A stretch of 32,242 nucleotides of DNA from Dehalococcoidia bacterium LH_S1 (GCA_023660035.1 JAGXOF010000004.1:1-32242), one strand, 5' to 3'; positions 1-8,256 are shown, counted from the stretch's first letter. Program-made: numbers and translations. The notes: generated from the letters alone by a model not told the origin.

Positions 1-54
1 CGATCAAATATTTCATCTGTGATTATAACTTAGCATTACTTGTGTAACACTACC

Positions 55-108
55 AAATTCCTCTCCCGGCTTCCCTTTGCTATGGAGGATTATGCACTTA
101 ACTATAAT
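55..108 (+). mobile_element. IS630-type element, 3'-end remnant
   Basis: These 54 bases match the complement of about 27146-27199, the 3' end of the IS630-type transposase gene on the right of the window. They encode the same C-terminal residues (KFLSRLPFAMEDYALNYN). The match stops abruptly at 108, where sequence of the neighbouring beta-repeat gene begins. No matching sequence lies in 1-54, so this is only a short scar of an element. Confidence 0.8.
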
Positions 109-1447
109 CTTTCTCCCGGTAGTCACATATTTAGCATATCATGGTGGGAAGACCCAGATACGGGCTCATACTACGTGGATAAGTGCAGGAGAGACGATAT
201 CAGTAACCTTTGACATACTAAAGCAGCCAGGGGTTGTTGAACTTTATGTCGATAATGAAGATGACGATCGTTTGTATGTAACGGTATGGGTAGACGATAA
301 GTGGATTTGGAGAGAAAACATCTCCGCTGGCTCGAAGGAGTCCTATTTCCAGCGGGCTGATCAGCATCTTGAAGTGTTGCCTGGCGAACATACATTCAAG
401 CTCACATGGCAGGACCTTGATACATCTAAGGAATACTACACTGAAACCAGCAGAAACATAGAGGCCGGAGAAACGGCCCGTGTAATACTGCAGACTGAAA
501 AACATGTGGGACCGGTAGCTCAGGTTTACGTCAACAACCTGGACGACGATTACCTGGATATAGAAGCCTATGTAGGAGACAACAGCCTGGGTGCTAAGGA
601 AGTGCCACTCGGGGCCTCGGATTTCCTTATCGGGGAATCCGAGGTCGTGCCTGACGAGCACACCTTTAGAATGGAATGGAAGGATGATGACACAGGGCGG
701 ACTTATCAGACCGAGACCATTAAGGATATAGCAAGAGGGGGTGTTGTGAAAATCGCGCTGGCTACGGAGAAGCATTTAGGACAACGGGAATTAATCTCTA
801 ACGTACTCGCCGCGGAGACAAGCCTTTATGACCCGATGTGGGATTTAGTCGTCGTTGACCCCGGCGGGTACATACCCACATATGCCAAGTCATTTGCCGA
901 TATAATGATCGATTACTATGAGGCGTATAAGGCAAAAGGCAACTTTCTTGGAGGGGTATCCAGCGGAAGTAAAGGGGCAAAAGATTTTCAAGTGATATGG
1001 GACATCTTCATAGATCAGCTTTGGAGTTCCAGCAAGGAAGCAATGAACAGTGTCGGACTGGAAATACCGCCGGCACTTGATGCTTACCTGGGGCCAGATG
1101 CCCTAGAGTTTGCCCTGAAGAAAGAAGCAGGCATTGAAACGGAAACCACCAGCCAGTTTCTCAAAAAAGAAGCAGTCAAGTATGGTCTGTGGCTAACCTC
1201 ATACGCTGGAATGAGGTGGTCTATTTACAGTGAGAACCTTCAAGAACTCAGCAGCGAACACACTGTATTTCAAGAATACTGGCATGACAAATACGATGAA
1301 GACCTGATCAATGCCTTTGGTAGCACCCAAAATGTCGAGAAGTTTATTGATGTACTGGAAGGCTGGGCGGATAAATTCCAGACTCCGAGCATTAAGGGTT
1401 ATGCTTTCAAATCGGATTTGCTAGTGTCTTGTCAGACTAATAAATAG
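77..1447 (+). CDS. Beta-sandwich repeat protein, 5'-truncated and frameshifted
   Basis: I do not recognise the family. The long open frame carries two related repeats of about 90 residues, each with a run like LYVDNEDDD or VYVNNLDDD followed by an EHTF..W..DDT block and a closing E-A-G-E turn, which suggests tandem extracellular Ig-like or beta-sandwich domains. The C-terminal 220 residues are different, mixed alpha, with no clear domain. The nominal TTG start at 77 and the ATG at 92 lie inside the IS630 scar, so the native N-terminus is missing. Frame +1 from 109 to 183 encodes the end of a further repeat (LSPGSHIFSISWWEDPDTG), which continues in this frame from about 184, so a frameshift lies near 180-185. 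There is no signal peptide. The last residues (LVSCQTNK) may come from the end of the next IS. It is probably a non-functional remnant of a surface protein. Confidence 0.6.
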   Translation: MLWRIMHLTIIFLPVVTYLAYHGGKTQIRAHTTWISAGETISVTFDILKQPGVVELYVDNEDDDRLYVTVWVDDKWIWRENISAGSKESYFQRADQHLEVLPGEHTFKLTWQDLDTSKEYYTETSRNIEAGETARVILQTEKHVGPVAQVYVNNLDDDYLDIEAYVGDNSLGAKEVPLGASDFLIGESEVVPDEHTFRMEWKDDDTGRTYQTETIKDIARGGVVKIALATEKHLGQRELISNVLAAETSLYDPMWDLVVVDPGGYIPTYAKSFADIMIDYYEAYKAKGNFLGGVSSGSKGAKDFQVIWDIFIDQLWSSSKEAMNSVGLEIPPALDAYLGPDALEFALKKEAGIETETTSQFLKKEAVKYGLWLTSYAGMRWSIYSENLQELSSEHTVFQEYWHDKYDEDLINAFGSTQNVEKFIDVLEGWADKFQTPSIKGYAFKSDLLVSCQTNK

Positions 1448-1469
1448 ACAGATAATATCCAAATATGAT

Positions 1470-2372
1470 ATGATGGGGAGCATGAGCAGAAAAGCGGCTC
1501 CCATCGTATTGAATGGGGAAGAAAAGGAGATATTGGAAAGTATCTCAAATTCACGGATTGCCCCCTATAGAAAGGCACAGCGTGCTCGTCTCATCCTGCT
1601 GGCGGCGGAAGGGATGACCAATACGGCGATAGCCCAGGAGGTGAGGCTACAGCGGTCTATGATAGTGCAGTGGCGTCAGCGGTTTTTTGGTGAGAGGTTG
1701 GTTGGTTTAGAAGACCGGCCGCGGTCGGGAAAACCCAGGCAATATACTGATGCAGACCGGCTAAGGGTAATCGAAACAGCCTGTAACCAAAAACCTGTAG
1801 GAGAGACACACTGGAGCGTACGAACCCTGGCTAAAGCTACAGGGGTCGGACGGGATACAGTTCACCAAATTCTGCGTCAGGCCAACCTGAAGCCACATCT
1901 GGTAGGTACTTTCTCCGTGTCAAATGACCCCGATTTTACCGCTAAGGTGGTGGACGTCGTTGGGCTGTATATGCATCCGCCGGAAAATGCCGTAGTGTTG
2001 TGTGTAGATGAAAAAACCCAGGTGCAGGCGCTGGATAGAACTCAGCCGTTGTTACCAATGCGTCCGGGACAGATTGAGCGGCGAACTCACGACTACAAGC
2101 GTAACGGCACCGTCCAACTATACGCCGCCTTAGAAGTACAGGCTGGACACGTTGTTCCCCGCATCGAGGAACGCCACCGGTCACGGGAGTTCATTGCCTT
2201 CATGAACCAATTACTGCATGCCCATCCATCCGGTGGGATTCACATTATTCTGGATAACGTCAAGAGTCATGACTCCAAAAAGGTGAAAGAGTGGCACAAA
2301 CGCCCAAGCCATAAGAGAGTAGTCTTTCATTTCATCCCCACCTACTCTTCTTGGCTTAGAACTTATCCGTAA
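1470..2372 (+). pseudogene. IS630-family transposase, 3'-truncated by IS5 insertion
   Basis: This is a DDE transposase of the IS630/Tc1-mariner superfamily. The N-terminal 115 residues form two helix-turn-helix units (about 30-80, then a second one with SVRTLAKATGVGRDTVHQIL). The catalytic domain shows the first Asp in CVDEKTQ and the second Asp in IILDNVKSH. The family motif PTYSSWLNQVE is cut after TYSSWL, exactly where the IS5 inverted repeat starts at 2355. The last four residues are IS5 sequence, and the third catalytic acid (Glu) is gone. The missing 3' end is not found beyond 3458 either, so it was deleted as well as interrupted. ATG 1482 is an equally good start. Not active. Confidence 0.88.
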
Positions 2373-2378
2373 ATAAAA
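2355..2378 (+). repeat. IS5 left inverted repeat
   Basis: Perfect 24-bp inverted partner of 3435-3458. The stop codon of the transposase (complement of 2363-2365) lies inside it. Confidence 0.9.
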
Positions 2379-3199
2379 CTTGCCTTTCGGAAGGCGATTA
2401 TAGCAGCAGCCATATGCAACAAGGCCATATAAGATTCGGTCAGCTTTTCATAGCGGACTAGTATTTTTCGAAAGCGATTGAACCATGAGTGACTTACTTC
2501 AACTACCCATCTCCTGGCTTTCCACGCGGGATCCTTCTTTTTTTCCTGAATTTCTTCTCCTCTTTTTTTCACGTGAGGAATATATCTCTTGGAAACAATC
2601 GTCTGTAATGTCGGTTGGCCGCTATAACCCCTGTCGGCACATAAATTTTGCTCAATATCTTTAGGACGGTCGGTGATAATTTCATCCAATACGAGATCCA
2701 GTTGGGTTACATCATGCCGGTTTGCTCCGGTCACGACGAGTGATAGCGGGACACCACGGCCATCCACCAGCAAATGTCGTTTGGTCCCTTTTTTCCGACG
2801 GTCGGTCGGGTTTCGGCCAACAGTTTCTTGTGCCAGAGGGGCCTTGGTCAAGGCGCCATCTATGCTTTGCCAACTCCAGGCGATGCCCTCCATTTCATCA
2901 TATTCGGCAAGACCGGCTCGCCAGAGAGCAACAAAAAAACCGGCCCGCGTCCATCGCATAAAATGAGTATGAATCGCACTCGGGCTTCCAAATCGTTCCT
3001 TGGGCAGCGCTTTCCATTGGCATCCTGTCCGCAGCACATAAAGGATAGCACTGAATATTTGTCTCGACGGCATTGGCTTTCTGCCTCCTCCGGGCTTACG
3101 CAGATATGTTTTGTTAGGGTCGCGCTTTGGCTCCGGAATAAGAGGTTCGACCTTTTCCCAAAAAGGGTCGGACACTTCCCATGATTGAATTTTTGACAT
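2363..3199 (-). CDS. IS5-family transposase
   Basis: DDE transposase of the IS5 family (IS427/IS1031-like), 278 residues from ATG 3199. That start is preceded by AAGGAGGT four bases upstream, which fits far better than the longer frame opening at 3307, because the extra N-terminus would run into the MITE. The N-terminal DUF4096-type region (WEKVEPLIP ... GGGRKPMPSRQIFSAILYVL) is followed by the catalytic domain: first Asp in SIDGAL, second Asp in CADRGYSG, and Glu in RRWVVEVSHSWFNRFRK. All three catalytic residues and the usual length are intact, so the protein could be active. The C-terminus ends inside the inverted repeat, which is common in this family. Confidence 0.9.
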   Translation of the reverse strand: MSKIQSWEVSDPFWEKVEPLIPEPKRDPNKTYLRKPGGGRKPMPSRQIFSAILYVLRTGCQWKALPKERFGSPSAIHTHFMRWTRAGFFVALWRAGLAEYDEMEGIAWSWQSIDGALTKAPLAQETVGRNPTDRRKKGTKRHLLVDGRGVPLSLVVTGANRHDVTQLDLVLDEIITDRPKDIEQNLCADRGYSGQPTLQTIVSKRYIPHVKKRGEEIQEKKKDPAWKARRWVVEVSHSWFNRFRKILVRYEKLTESYMALLHMAAAIIAFRKASFIYG

Positions 3200-3265
3200 A
3201 TGACCTCCTTTTAATAAGGGTTTATTATAGAGACCAACATAACAAGACCTATAGGAAAAGTATAT

Positions 3266-3425
3266 AGGGCTATGCACTTCATCCTTGTAGTGGTGGATAT
3301 GCGCCACTTTTGTCTCGAAAACACATGGCTAGCGGAGAGAAACCGTTCAAATACCATTAATTTGGCCAGTAGCGTGAAGCAATTTCCCTATATATCTGCT
3401 TAACAAGAGTCAAGTGTATATCCCT
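3266..3425. mobile_element. MITE-like 160-bp insertion with IS1595-type ends
   Basis: The segment has imperfect 14-bp terminal inverted repeats (AGGGCTATGCACTT at 3266 and AAGTGTATATCCCT ending at 3425, 12 of 14 paired). It is flanked by a 10-bp direct repeat, AAAAGTATAT (3256-3265 and 3426-3435). The related IS5 end at 27073-27142 lacks the segment and has only one such box, which serves as an empty site. The right tip resembles the IS1595 end at 13986 (about 18 of 23 positions). It contains no credible ORF. It is best read as a non-autonomous element that IS1595-type transposase could mobilise. Confidence 0.72.
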
Positions 3426-3434
3426 AAAAGTATA

Positions 3435-3458
3435 TTTTATTTACGGATAAGTTCTAAG
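3435..3458 (+). repeat. IS5 right inverted repeat
   Basis: Perfect complement of 2355-2378. It overlaps the right direct repeat of the MITE by one base. Confidence 0.9.
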
Positions 3459-3505
3459 TGCCACTAAGGATTACTTGACGATTTACTGCTATAGGCAGAG
3501 GCTGA

Positions 3506-3534
3506 TTGACAGACATAGCATGTCTTGGTATCAT
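3506..3534 (+). promoter_or_regulatory. Sigma-70 promoter of padR with internal operator
   Basis: TTGACA (3506-3511), a 17-base spacer, then TATCAT (3529-3534). The inverted repeat AGACAT-AGC-ATGTCT at 3511-3525 fills most of the spacer. PadR-family repressors commonly bind ATGT/ACAT-type dyads, so this is a likely autoregulatory site. Confidence 0.7.
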
Positions 3535-3565
3535 TCAGCTATAGAAGAAGGGTGAGGTACTAGCT

Positions 3566-3913
3566 ATGAAAAATAGTATACCAAAATACGAGTCAGACCT
3601 CTTGAGAGACAATGCTGATTGTCTTTTGCTTTTCTTGATAAATGAGAACTGGGAGGCCTATGGTTACCAGCTAATCAAGGAGATAGAAAACAGGAGTAAG
3701 GGATATTTCCAGTTTAGGGAAGGAACGGTATATCCCGACCTCCACCAGTTGGAAAGTGATGGGTTTATTCAGGGGAAGTGGCGTGAATTGCCAAACGGGC
3801 AAGAGCGACGATATTACACCATAACAGAGAAAGGCAAGCAAGCACTCGATAAAAAGATGGCCGCGTGGAGGGGATTTACTACGGCGGTGGATCTTGTCTT
3901 TAAGCCAACATAG
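3566..3913 (+). CDS. PadR-family transcriptional regulator
   Basis: A compact PadR protein of 115 residues, the normal length for the short subfamily. The winged helix is clear: GYQLIKEIENRSKGYFQF, then the diagnostic EGTVYPDLHQLESDGFI, then the wing RRYYTITEKGKQAL. It lacks the long C-terminal dimerisation domain of large PadR proteins. GAGGT lies about 10 bases upstream of the ATG. The next gene starts 19 bases after the stop and encodes a HAAS-domain membrane protein, the usual partner in PadR-HAAS pairs. The dyad inside its promoter suggests that it represses its own two-gene operon. The inducing signal cannot be read from sequence. The IS5 element ends about 50 bases before the -35 box, so transcription from the element could reach it. 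Confidence 0.9.
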   Translation: MKNSIPKYESDLLRDNADCLLLFLINENWEAYGYQLIKEIENRSKGYFQFREGTVYPDLHQLESDGFIQGKWRELPNGQERRYYTITEKGKQALDKKMAAWRGFTTAVDLVFKPT

Positions 3914-3931
3914 ATAACTCCTGAGGGCAAA

Positions 3932-4942
3932 ATGCAGTTTGAAATCAGAAGCTACATGGACGAAGTGAGGTCTCAGCTTCACCTGGACCCGGCTACCGAA
4001 GTACGGGTTTTGAGGGAGTTGGGGGCGTATTTCCGGGAAAAGACCGCGGCCCTGAGGGAAGAGGGACTCTCCGATAAGGAAGCAAATGAGATTGCCATGG
4101 AATCTTGCGGGAAACCACGGGTCCTGGCACAGCAAATTTATGAAGCACATAGTAGAGGCAGCTGGGTAGAGGCTGCGATGGCCTGTTTACCGCACTTTAT
4201 AATGGCCGGACTCTTCATACTCAGTCTATGGCACCATATGCTCGTGGTATCAGTTGTGTCAGGACTGATAATATGGGTTACTTTGTACGGATGGTGGCAC
4301 GGTAAACCGAGTTGGCTATATCCGTGGGCTGGCTATTCTTTGGCCCACCTCGTAGTAGGCGGATATATTTCATGGCCCACTCTTAAACAAGCAGGATCCT
4401 TCATTTTATGGGAACGCGGTTCCTTGCCAAACAGCTGGCTGTTGTTAGGGATTTGCGCACTGTTCGTATTATCGCTCTGGCTAATAATCAGGACTACTAT
4501 CCGTGTGGTTCGACGGGACTGGATTTTGGCCCCCTTAATGCTTATGCCATTCCCGATAATCGGTGGATGGCTCTTTGGCATAAGAGAGTTTGACAGTATT
4601 TTTGGCGCAGCTAGTGCAAATGCCTCCAATGCTTTAAACATGCCCATGAGCACAGCGTTGGTCGTACTGGGCATTACCTCGACCGCCTTCATCCGTTTGC
4701 GTCAACGGAAGATAAAAGTTGGTGCACTGGCAATGCTCGGATCAACTGCGTTTGCCGTGCTTGCCAATCACCTCGGTAGCGGTTTAAGCTTCCCTGTACT
4801 GCTATTGATCTCATTCCTTCTGCTAACTTTCGTGCTAAGTCCTGCTCTCCTCGAGGCCAAGATCGGGCACGGCGAGGACACAGAGCAAATATGGTCGGAA
4901 ATAGACTGGCTAAGCCATCCCTCAGCTTCCCATAGCAAGTAG
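3932..4942 (+). CDS. HAAS-domain integral membrane protein
   Basis: 336 residues. The N-terminal 80 form a soluble helical HAAS / permease-prefix domain (YMDEVRSQLHLDP, LRELGAYFREKTAALREEGL, EIAMESCGKP), the part that typically accompanies PadR regulators. The rest is strongly hydrophobic, with about eight predicted membrane segments (roughly 85-105, 107-122, 130-148, 165-187, 195-215, 235-255, 262-280, 285-305) and a short charged C-terminal tail. There is no transporter motif and no ABC partner. In such pairs the membrane protein is thought to act in envelope or stress sensing with the regulator; a precise function is unknown. It lies 19 bases downstream of padR and is almost certainly cotranscribed. 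Confidence 0.75.
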   Translation: MQFEIRSYMDEVRSQLHLDPATEVRVLRELGAYFREKTAALREEGLSDKEANEIAMESCGKPRVLAQQIYEAHSRGSWVEAAMACLPHFIMAGLFILSLWHHMLVVSVVSGLIIWVTLYGWWHGKPSWLYPWAGYSLAHLVVGGYISWPTLKQAGSFILWERGSLPNSWLLLGICALFVLSLWLIIRTTIRVVRRDWILAPLMLMPFPIIGGWLFGIREFDSIFGAASANASNALNMPMSTALVVLGITSTAFIRLRQRKIKVGALAMLGSTAFAVLANHLGSGLSFPVLLLISFLLLTFVLSPALLEAKIGHGEDTEQIWSEIDWLSHPSASHSK

Positions 4943-5247
4943 CAGTTTGAAAATCTCCACGGTACTCCCAGTTGAAATACTCTCAACCTCATATTTTACT
5001 GCCCCCTCAAGATAAAACTTCATCCGTTGCCTTATATTTTAAGGGCGTTATGCATGCACCCAAAGGCCCCCCCACAAGTTGGTTGATGCACCTATACAGC
5101 AAAGCTTCAACCCCCTAGCTGTGGCATTTGTGCTAGTACCGATGTATTGTGTTATACTGAAGCTGTCTTTATTTGACAACCTAATGAGAGGACTTGTAGG
5201 ATTTAGATGATACCCAGGTTGTCTATATCCCTCGCGAGGAGAAACAG
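4943..5247. other. Intergenic region upstream of dxs
   Basis: No ORF of substance and no recognisable riboswitch or strong terminator. It holds a G/C run (CCCCCCC near 5070) and two promoter candidates for dxs, an extended -10 TGTTATACT at 5150-5158 and the -35/-10 pair at 5173-5202. Confidence 0.5.
5173..5202 (+). promoter_or_regulatory. Candidate sigma-70 promoter of the isoprenoid cluster
   Basis: TTGACA (5173-5178), an 18-base spacer, then TAGGAT (5197-5202, four of six consensus). It lies 46 bases before the dxs start. An alternative is the extended -10 at 5150-5158; the string ATTRTGTTATACT there recurs at 23955-23967 ahead of another gene. Confidence 0.45.
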
Positions 5248-7188
5248 ATGTCTGGAATTTTGGATAATATCCATTCCCCAAGTGACCTCAAGAAACTAAT
5301 CTATACTAAGTTGGATCAACTTGCCTCCGAGATCAGGCAAACACTTATAGAAAGAGCATCACTGAACGGAGGGCATCTGGCCTCCAATCTAGGCGTGGTT
5401 GAATTAACCATCGCTTTGCACAGGGTCTTCAACAGCCCCAAAGATAAGATAGTATGGGATGTGGGACATCAAAGTTACAGCCATAAACTTCTGACTGGGC
5501 GGAGGGATAGCTTCGCCACAATCAGACAGTACGAAGGGCTGTCCGGTTTCCCCGCTCGCGATGAGAGCCCTCATGATGCCTTCGGAGCCGGCCATGCCGG
5601 CACATCGGTTTCAGCAGCTTTGGGTATGGCACTCGCACGGGACCTCAAAAGAGAGAACTTCCACGTGGTTCCTGTCATAGGAGACGGAGCCCTCACTACT
5701 GGTATTGCATTGGAAGCAATCAACAACGTAGGACACATGGGAACAAAATTAACCGTGGTTCTATGCGATAACAACATGGCAATATCCCCAACTGTCGGAG
5801 CTATATCGACACTGCTCAGTCAGGTCAGGACAGACCCCAAGTATGAGATGGCAAAGGGAGAAGCCAGGAAATTCGTGACCTCCATGCCATTAGGAGGCCC
5901 TGCATGGACTGCCAGCAAGATAATGAAAGACCGACTCAAAAGGGCAATTCTCCCTCCCGCTTTTTGGGAAGACCTGGGTTTCGTCTACATAGGCCCCGTT
6001 AACGGGCACAATATCAACGAGATTGAATCCGCGTTGAAAAGGGCTCGCGACTTCGAGGACAAACCAACCCTGGTACATGTTTTAACGAAAAAAGGTAAAG
6101 GCTATTCGCCAGCCGAGGATGATGCAGTTAAGTTCCACGGCGTCTCGCCGCCCAAGACCAGTAAGTCAGAGGCCCCTTCATATAGCAATGTCTTTGGGCA
6201 GACAACCCTTCGGTTGCTCGAGGAGGACCAGAGGGTAGTGGCCATCACGGCGGCTATGTTGGAAGGAACCGGTCTGGCTGAAGCCGCCCAGCAGTTCCCA
6301 AACAGGGTATTCGATGTAGGTATCTGTGAGCAGCATGCAGTTACACTGGCCGCTGGTTTGAGCACACAAGGGTTCATCCCAATTGCAGCCATCTATTCCA
6401 CTTTCCTGCAGCGGGCCTACGACCAAATAATCCACGATGTTTGCATTCAGAACCTGCCAGTGGTTTTCGCCCTCGACCGGGCAGGTATAGTTGGCGAGGA
6501 TGGCAAGACACATCAGGGAACCTTTGACCTCAGTTATCTGCGCAGTGTTCCCAACATGGTTGTGGCCGCCCCGAAAGATGAGGATGAACTCAGGCACTTG
6601 CTTTTCACAGCGGTCAACGCGGCATGTCCAATGGCCGTTCGTTATCCCAGAGGCAATGGCGAAGGCGTACCCATGGAGCACGTGCTGCAGCAGTTACCCA
6701 TCGGCAAGGGGGAAGTGCTGAGAGAAGGACATGACCTCTCTATACTGGCAATTGGGTCCACAGTCTACCCTGCCCTAACAGCAGCAGAACAGCTGTCCAA
6801 AGATGGGGTAAAGTGCACAGTAGTCAACGCCAGATTTGCAAAGCCACTGGACCAAGACCTTATAGTGGAGCTCGGCGCCAGAACGAAAAAGGTTCTGACC
6901 ATCGAGGAAAACTCTATTAATGGAGGATTTGGCAGCGCTGTGCTGGAGTTGTTTGAGAGCCACAACCTCTCAGATATTAAAACACGATGTATCGGCCTGC
7001 CAGACGAATTCATCGAGCACGGTCCTCAGGCGATGTTCCGCTCCATGTTCGGTCTCGATCCCAAAGGTATAGTCAGGAAGGTGAGAGCATCTTTCCCTGA
7101 ACTTTTCCCCGAACCCATCTTCCCCTCCCATTCTGAGCAAAGGGAAGAATCCTGTATTGCTCACTCCAATCACCGGGACAATGAGTGA
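5248..7188 (+). CDS. dxs: 1-deoxy-D-xylulose-5-phosphate synthase
   Basis: DXS condenses pyruvate and glyceraldehyde 3-phosphate to DXP, the entry step of the MEP isoprenoid pathway; it is cytoplasmic and thiamine-diphosphate dependent. The TPP motif GDGALTTGIALEAINN lies near residues 145-160. The catalytic Glu is in DVGICEQHAV near 360. The transketolase pyrimidine domain shows DRAGIVGEDGKTHQG, and the C-terminal domain ends with the usual GLPDEFIEHG. The start has GAGGAG seven bases upstream. At 646 residues it is slightly long. The extra tail (SHSEQREESC...) is translated from a dispersed repeat at 7127-7160 and is probably not functional. It heads the isoprenoid cluster and overlaps the next gene by eight bases. 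Confidence 0.96.
   Translation: MSGILDNIHSPSDLKKLIYTKLDQLASEIRQTLIERASLNGGHLASNLGVVELTIALHRVFNSPKDKIVWDVGHQSYSHKLLTGRRDSFATIRQYEGLSGFPARDESPHDAFGAGHAGTSVSAALGMALARDLKRENFHVVPVIGDGALTTGIALEAINNVGHMGTKLTVVLCDNNMAISPTVGAISTLLSQVRTDPKYEMAKGEARKFVTSMPLGGPAWTASKIMKDRLKRAILPPAFWEDLGFVYIGPVNGHNINEIESALKRARDFEDKPTLVHVLTKKGKGYSPAEDDAVKFHGVSPPKTSKSEAPSYSNVFGQTTLRLLEEDQRVVAITAAMLEGTGLAEAAQQFPNRVFDVGICEQHAVTLAAGLSTQGFIPIAAIYSTFLQRAYDQIIHDVCIQNLPVVFALDRAGIVGEDGKTHQGTFDLSYLRSVPNMVVAAPKDEDELRHLLFTAVNAACPMAVRYPRGNGEGVPMEHVLQQLPIGKGEVLREGHDLSILAIGSTVYPALTAAEQLSKDGVKCTVVNARFAKPLDQDLIVELGARTKKVLTIEENSINGGFGSAVLELFESHNLSDIKTRCIGLPDEFIEHGPQAMFRSMFGLDPKGIVRKVRASFPELFPEPIFPSHSEQREESCIAHSNHRDNE
7127..7160 (+). repeat. 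Dispersed repeat captured in the dxs 3' end
   Basis: CATTCTGAGCAAAGGGAAGA and following bases resemble the widespread intergenic repeat cattctgagcgaagcgaagaatc. Here it is read in frame as the last 20 or so codons of dxs. Related stretches lie at 11975-12003, 12068-12100 and 21885-21975. Confidence 0.6.
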
Positions 7189-8254
7189 GCAAACGAACCG
7201 CTACCACACATCGGGAAAAGAGAAAGAAGTGAATTTACCTTCAATCTTTGAAAGATATCGCAAAGAGGTAGACAACGAGCTGCGATCGATCTTTGTCGAT
7301 TACCATCTACCTCTTTACGATATGATGCGATATCACCTCGGATGGATAGATGAGAACGGACGCCACATCGAGGGTACTGCAGGTAAGGCATTACGTCCAA
7401 TCCTGTGTCTGCTCGCCTGCGAGGCCGCAGGCGAGCATTTTCATAAAGCATTGCCCTCTGCTGCAGCAATTGAGCTGGTTCATAACTTCTCACTGATACA
7501 TGATGATATTCAAGATAATGACACGGAACGCCGTCACCGGCCCACGGTCTGGAGCATGTGGGGCATTCCACAGGCCATTAACGCAGGGGATGGTATGCGA
7601 GCCATAGCTGATCTTGCTATTCTCCGTCTCGAAGACCGCGGCGTCCCGCAAAAAAAACAACAACGCGCTCAACGTCTTCTGGATGAAAGCTGTCTTAGAA
7701 TGATCGAGGGACAGTACCTCGATCTAAGTTTCGAAGGTCAATTTAATATCTCCGTCAATGATTATCTGGAGATGATAGACCGCAAAACAGCAGCCCTAAT
7801 GTCATGTGCATTGCAGACAGGAGCCATCATCGGCACTGATAATGAATCCGTAATCGAACGCCTCAGAGAATTTGGCAAGAACATAGGGCTTGCCTTTCAG
7901 ATCAGAGACGATGTTATTGGCATCTGGGGAGATCAGGATAAAACCGGCAAACCCCTGGCCAGTGATATCCACAGGAAAAAGAAATCTCTCCCTGTAGTAT
8001 ATGCGCTGCAAACCGCGCGCGGCACAGCCCGGGAAGAGATTTCAAACATTTACAAGAAGTCAGGGATTACAAAGCAGGAGGCAGATAGGGCCCTAGATAT
8101 CCTCAACGAAGTACAAGCAAGAGCTCATAGTGAGAGAATGGCCGAGGAATACCGCAACAGTGCCCTGACTGAGTTGGAGAAGATAAAAACCTCCAGATGG
8201 GCGAGGGCCCATCTGGAGGAGGTAGCATATTTCCTGGTTGAACGTGCTTTCTAA
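7181..8254 (+). CDS. Polyprenyl diphosphate synthase (FPP/GGPP type)
   Basis: A trans-isoprenyl diphosphate synthase that elongates allylic diphosphates with IPP. The first Asp-rich motif is in LVHNFSLIHDDIQDND (DDxxD without insertion, archaeal/type I arrangement, Phe at -5). The second is RDDVIGIWGDQDKTGKP, a DDxxG..D variant common in Actinobacteria and Chloroflexota. Substrate-binding GKALRP and FQIRDD are present. ATG 7181 overlaps the dxs stop (ATGAGTGA) and so suggests translational coupling; a TTG at 7157 in frame is less likely. At 357 residues it is normal for the family. With squalene synthase downstream, farnesyl diphosphate is the expected product, but GGPP cannot be excluded. 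Confidence 0.9.
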   Translation: MSEQTNRYHTSGKEKEVNLPSIFERYRKEVDNELRSIFVDYHLPLYDMMRYHLGWIDENGRHIEGTAGKALRPILCLLACEAAGEHFHKALPSAAAIELVHNFSLIHDDIQDNDTERRHRPTVWSMWGIPQAINAGDGMRAIADLAILRLEDRGVPQKKQQRAQRLLDESCLRMIEGQYLDLSFEGQFNISVNDYLEMIDRKTAALMSCALQTGAIIGTDNESVIERLREFGKNIGLAFQIRDDVIGIWGDQDKTGKPLASDIHRKKKSLPVVYALQTARGTAREEISNIYKKSGITKQEADRALDILNEVQARAHSERMAEEYRNSALTELEKIKTSRWARAHLEEVAYFLVERAF

Positions 8255-8256
8255 AA

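Larger units (their letters stand above)
2355..3458 (-). mobile_element. IS5-family insertion sequence with nested MITE
   Basis: The element is bounded by perfect 24-bp inverted repeats (2355-2378 and 3435-3458, CTTAGAACTTATCCGTAAAT outermost), with one transposase gene on the minus strand. If the true tips are GAACTTATCC, the flanks are TA on each side, compatible with the short TA/TNA duplications of the IS427 branch of IS5. It interrupts the IS630-type transposase gene at 1470. A second, partial copy of its transposase-upstream end lies at 27073-27142. Its own upstream end carries a 160-bp insertion (3266-3425). Confidence 0.88.
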
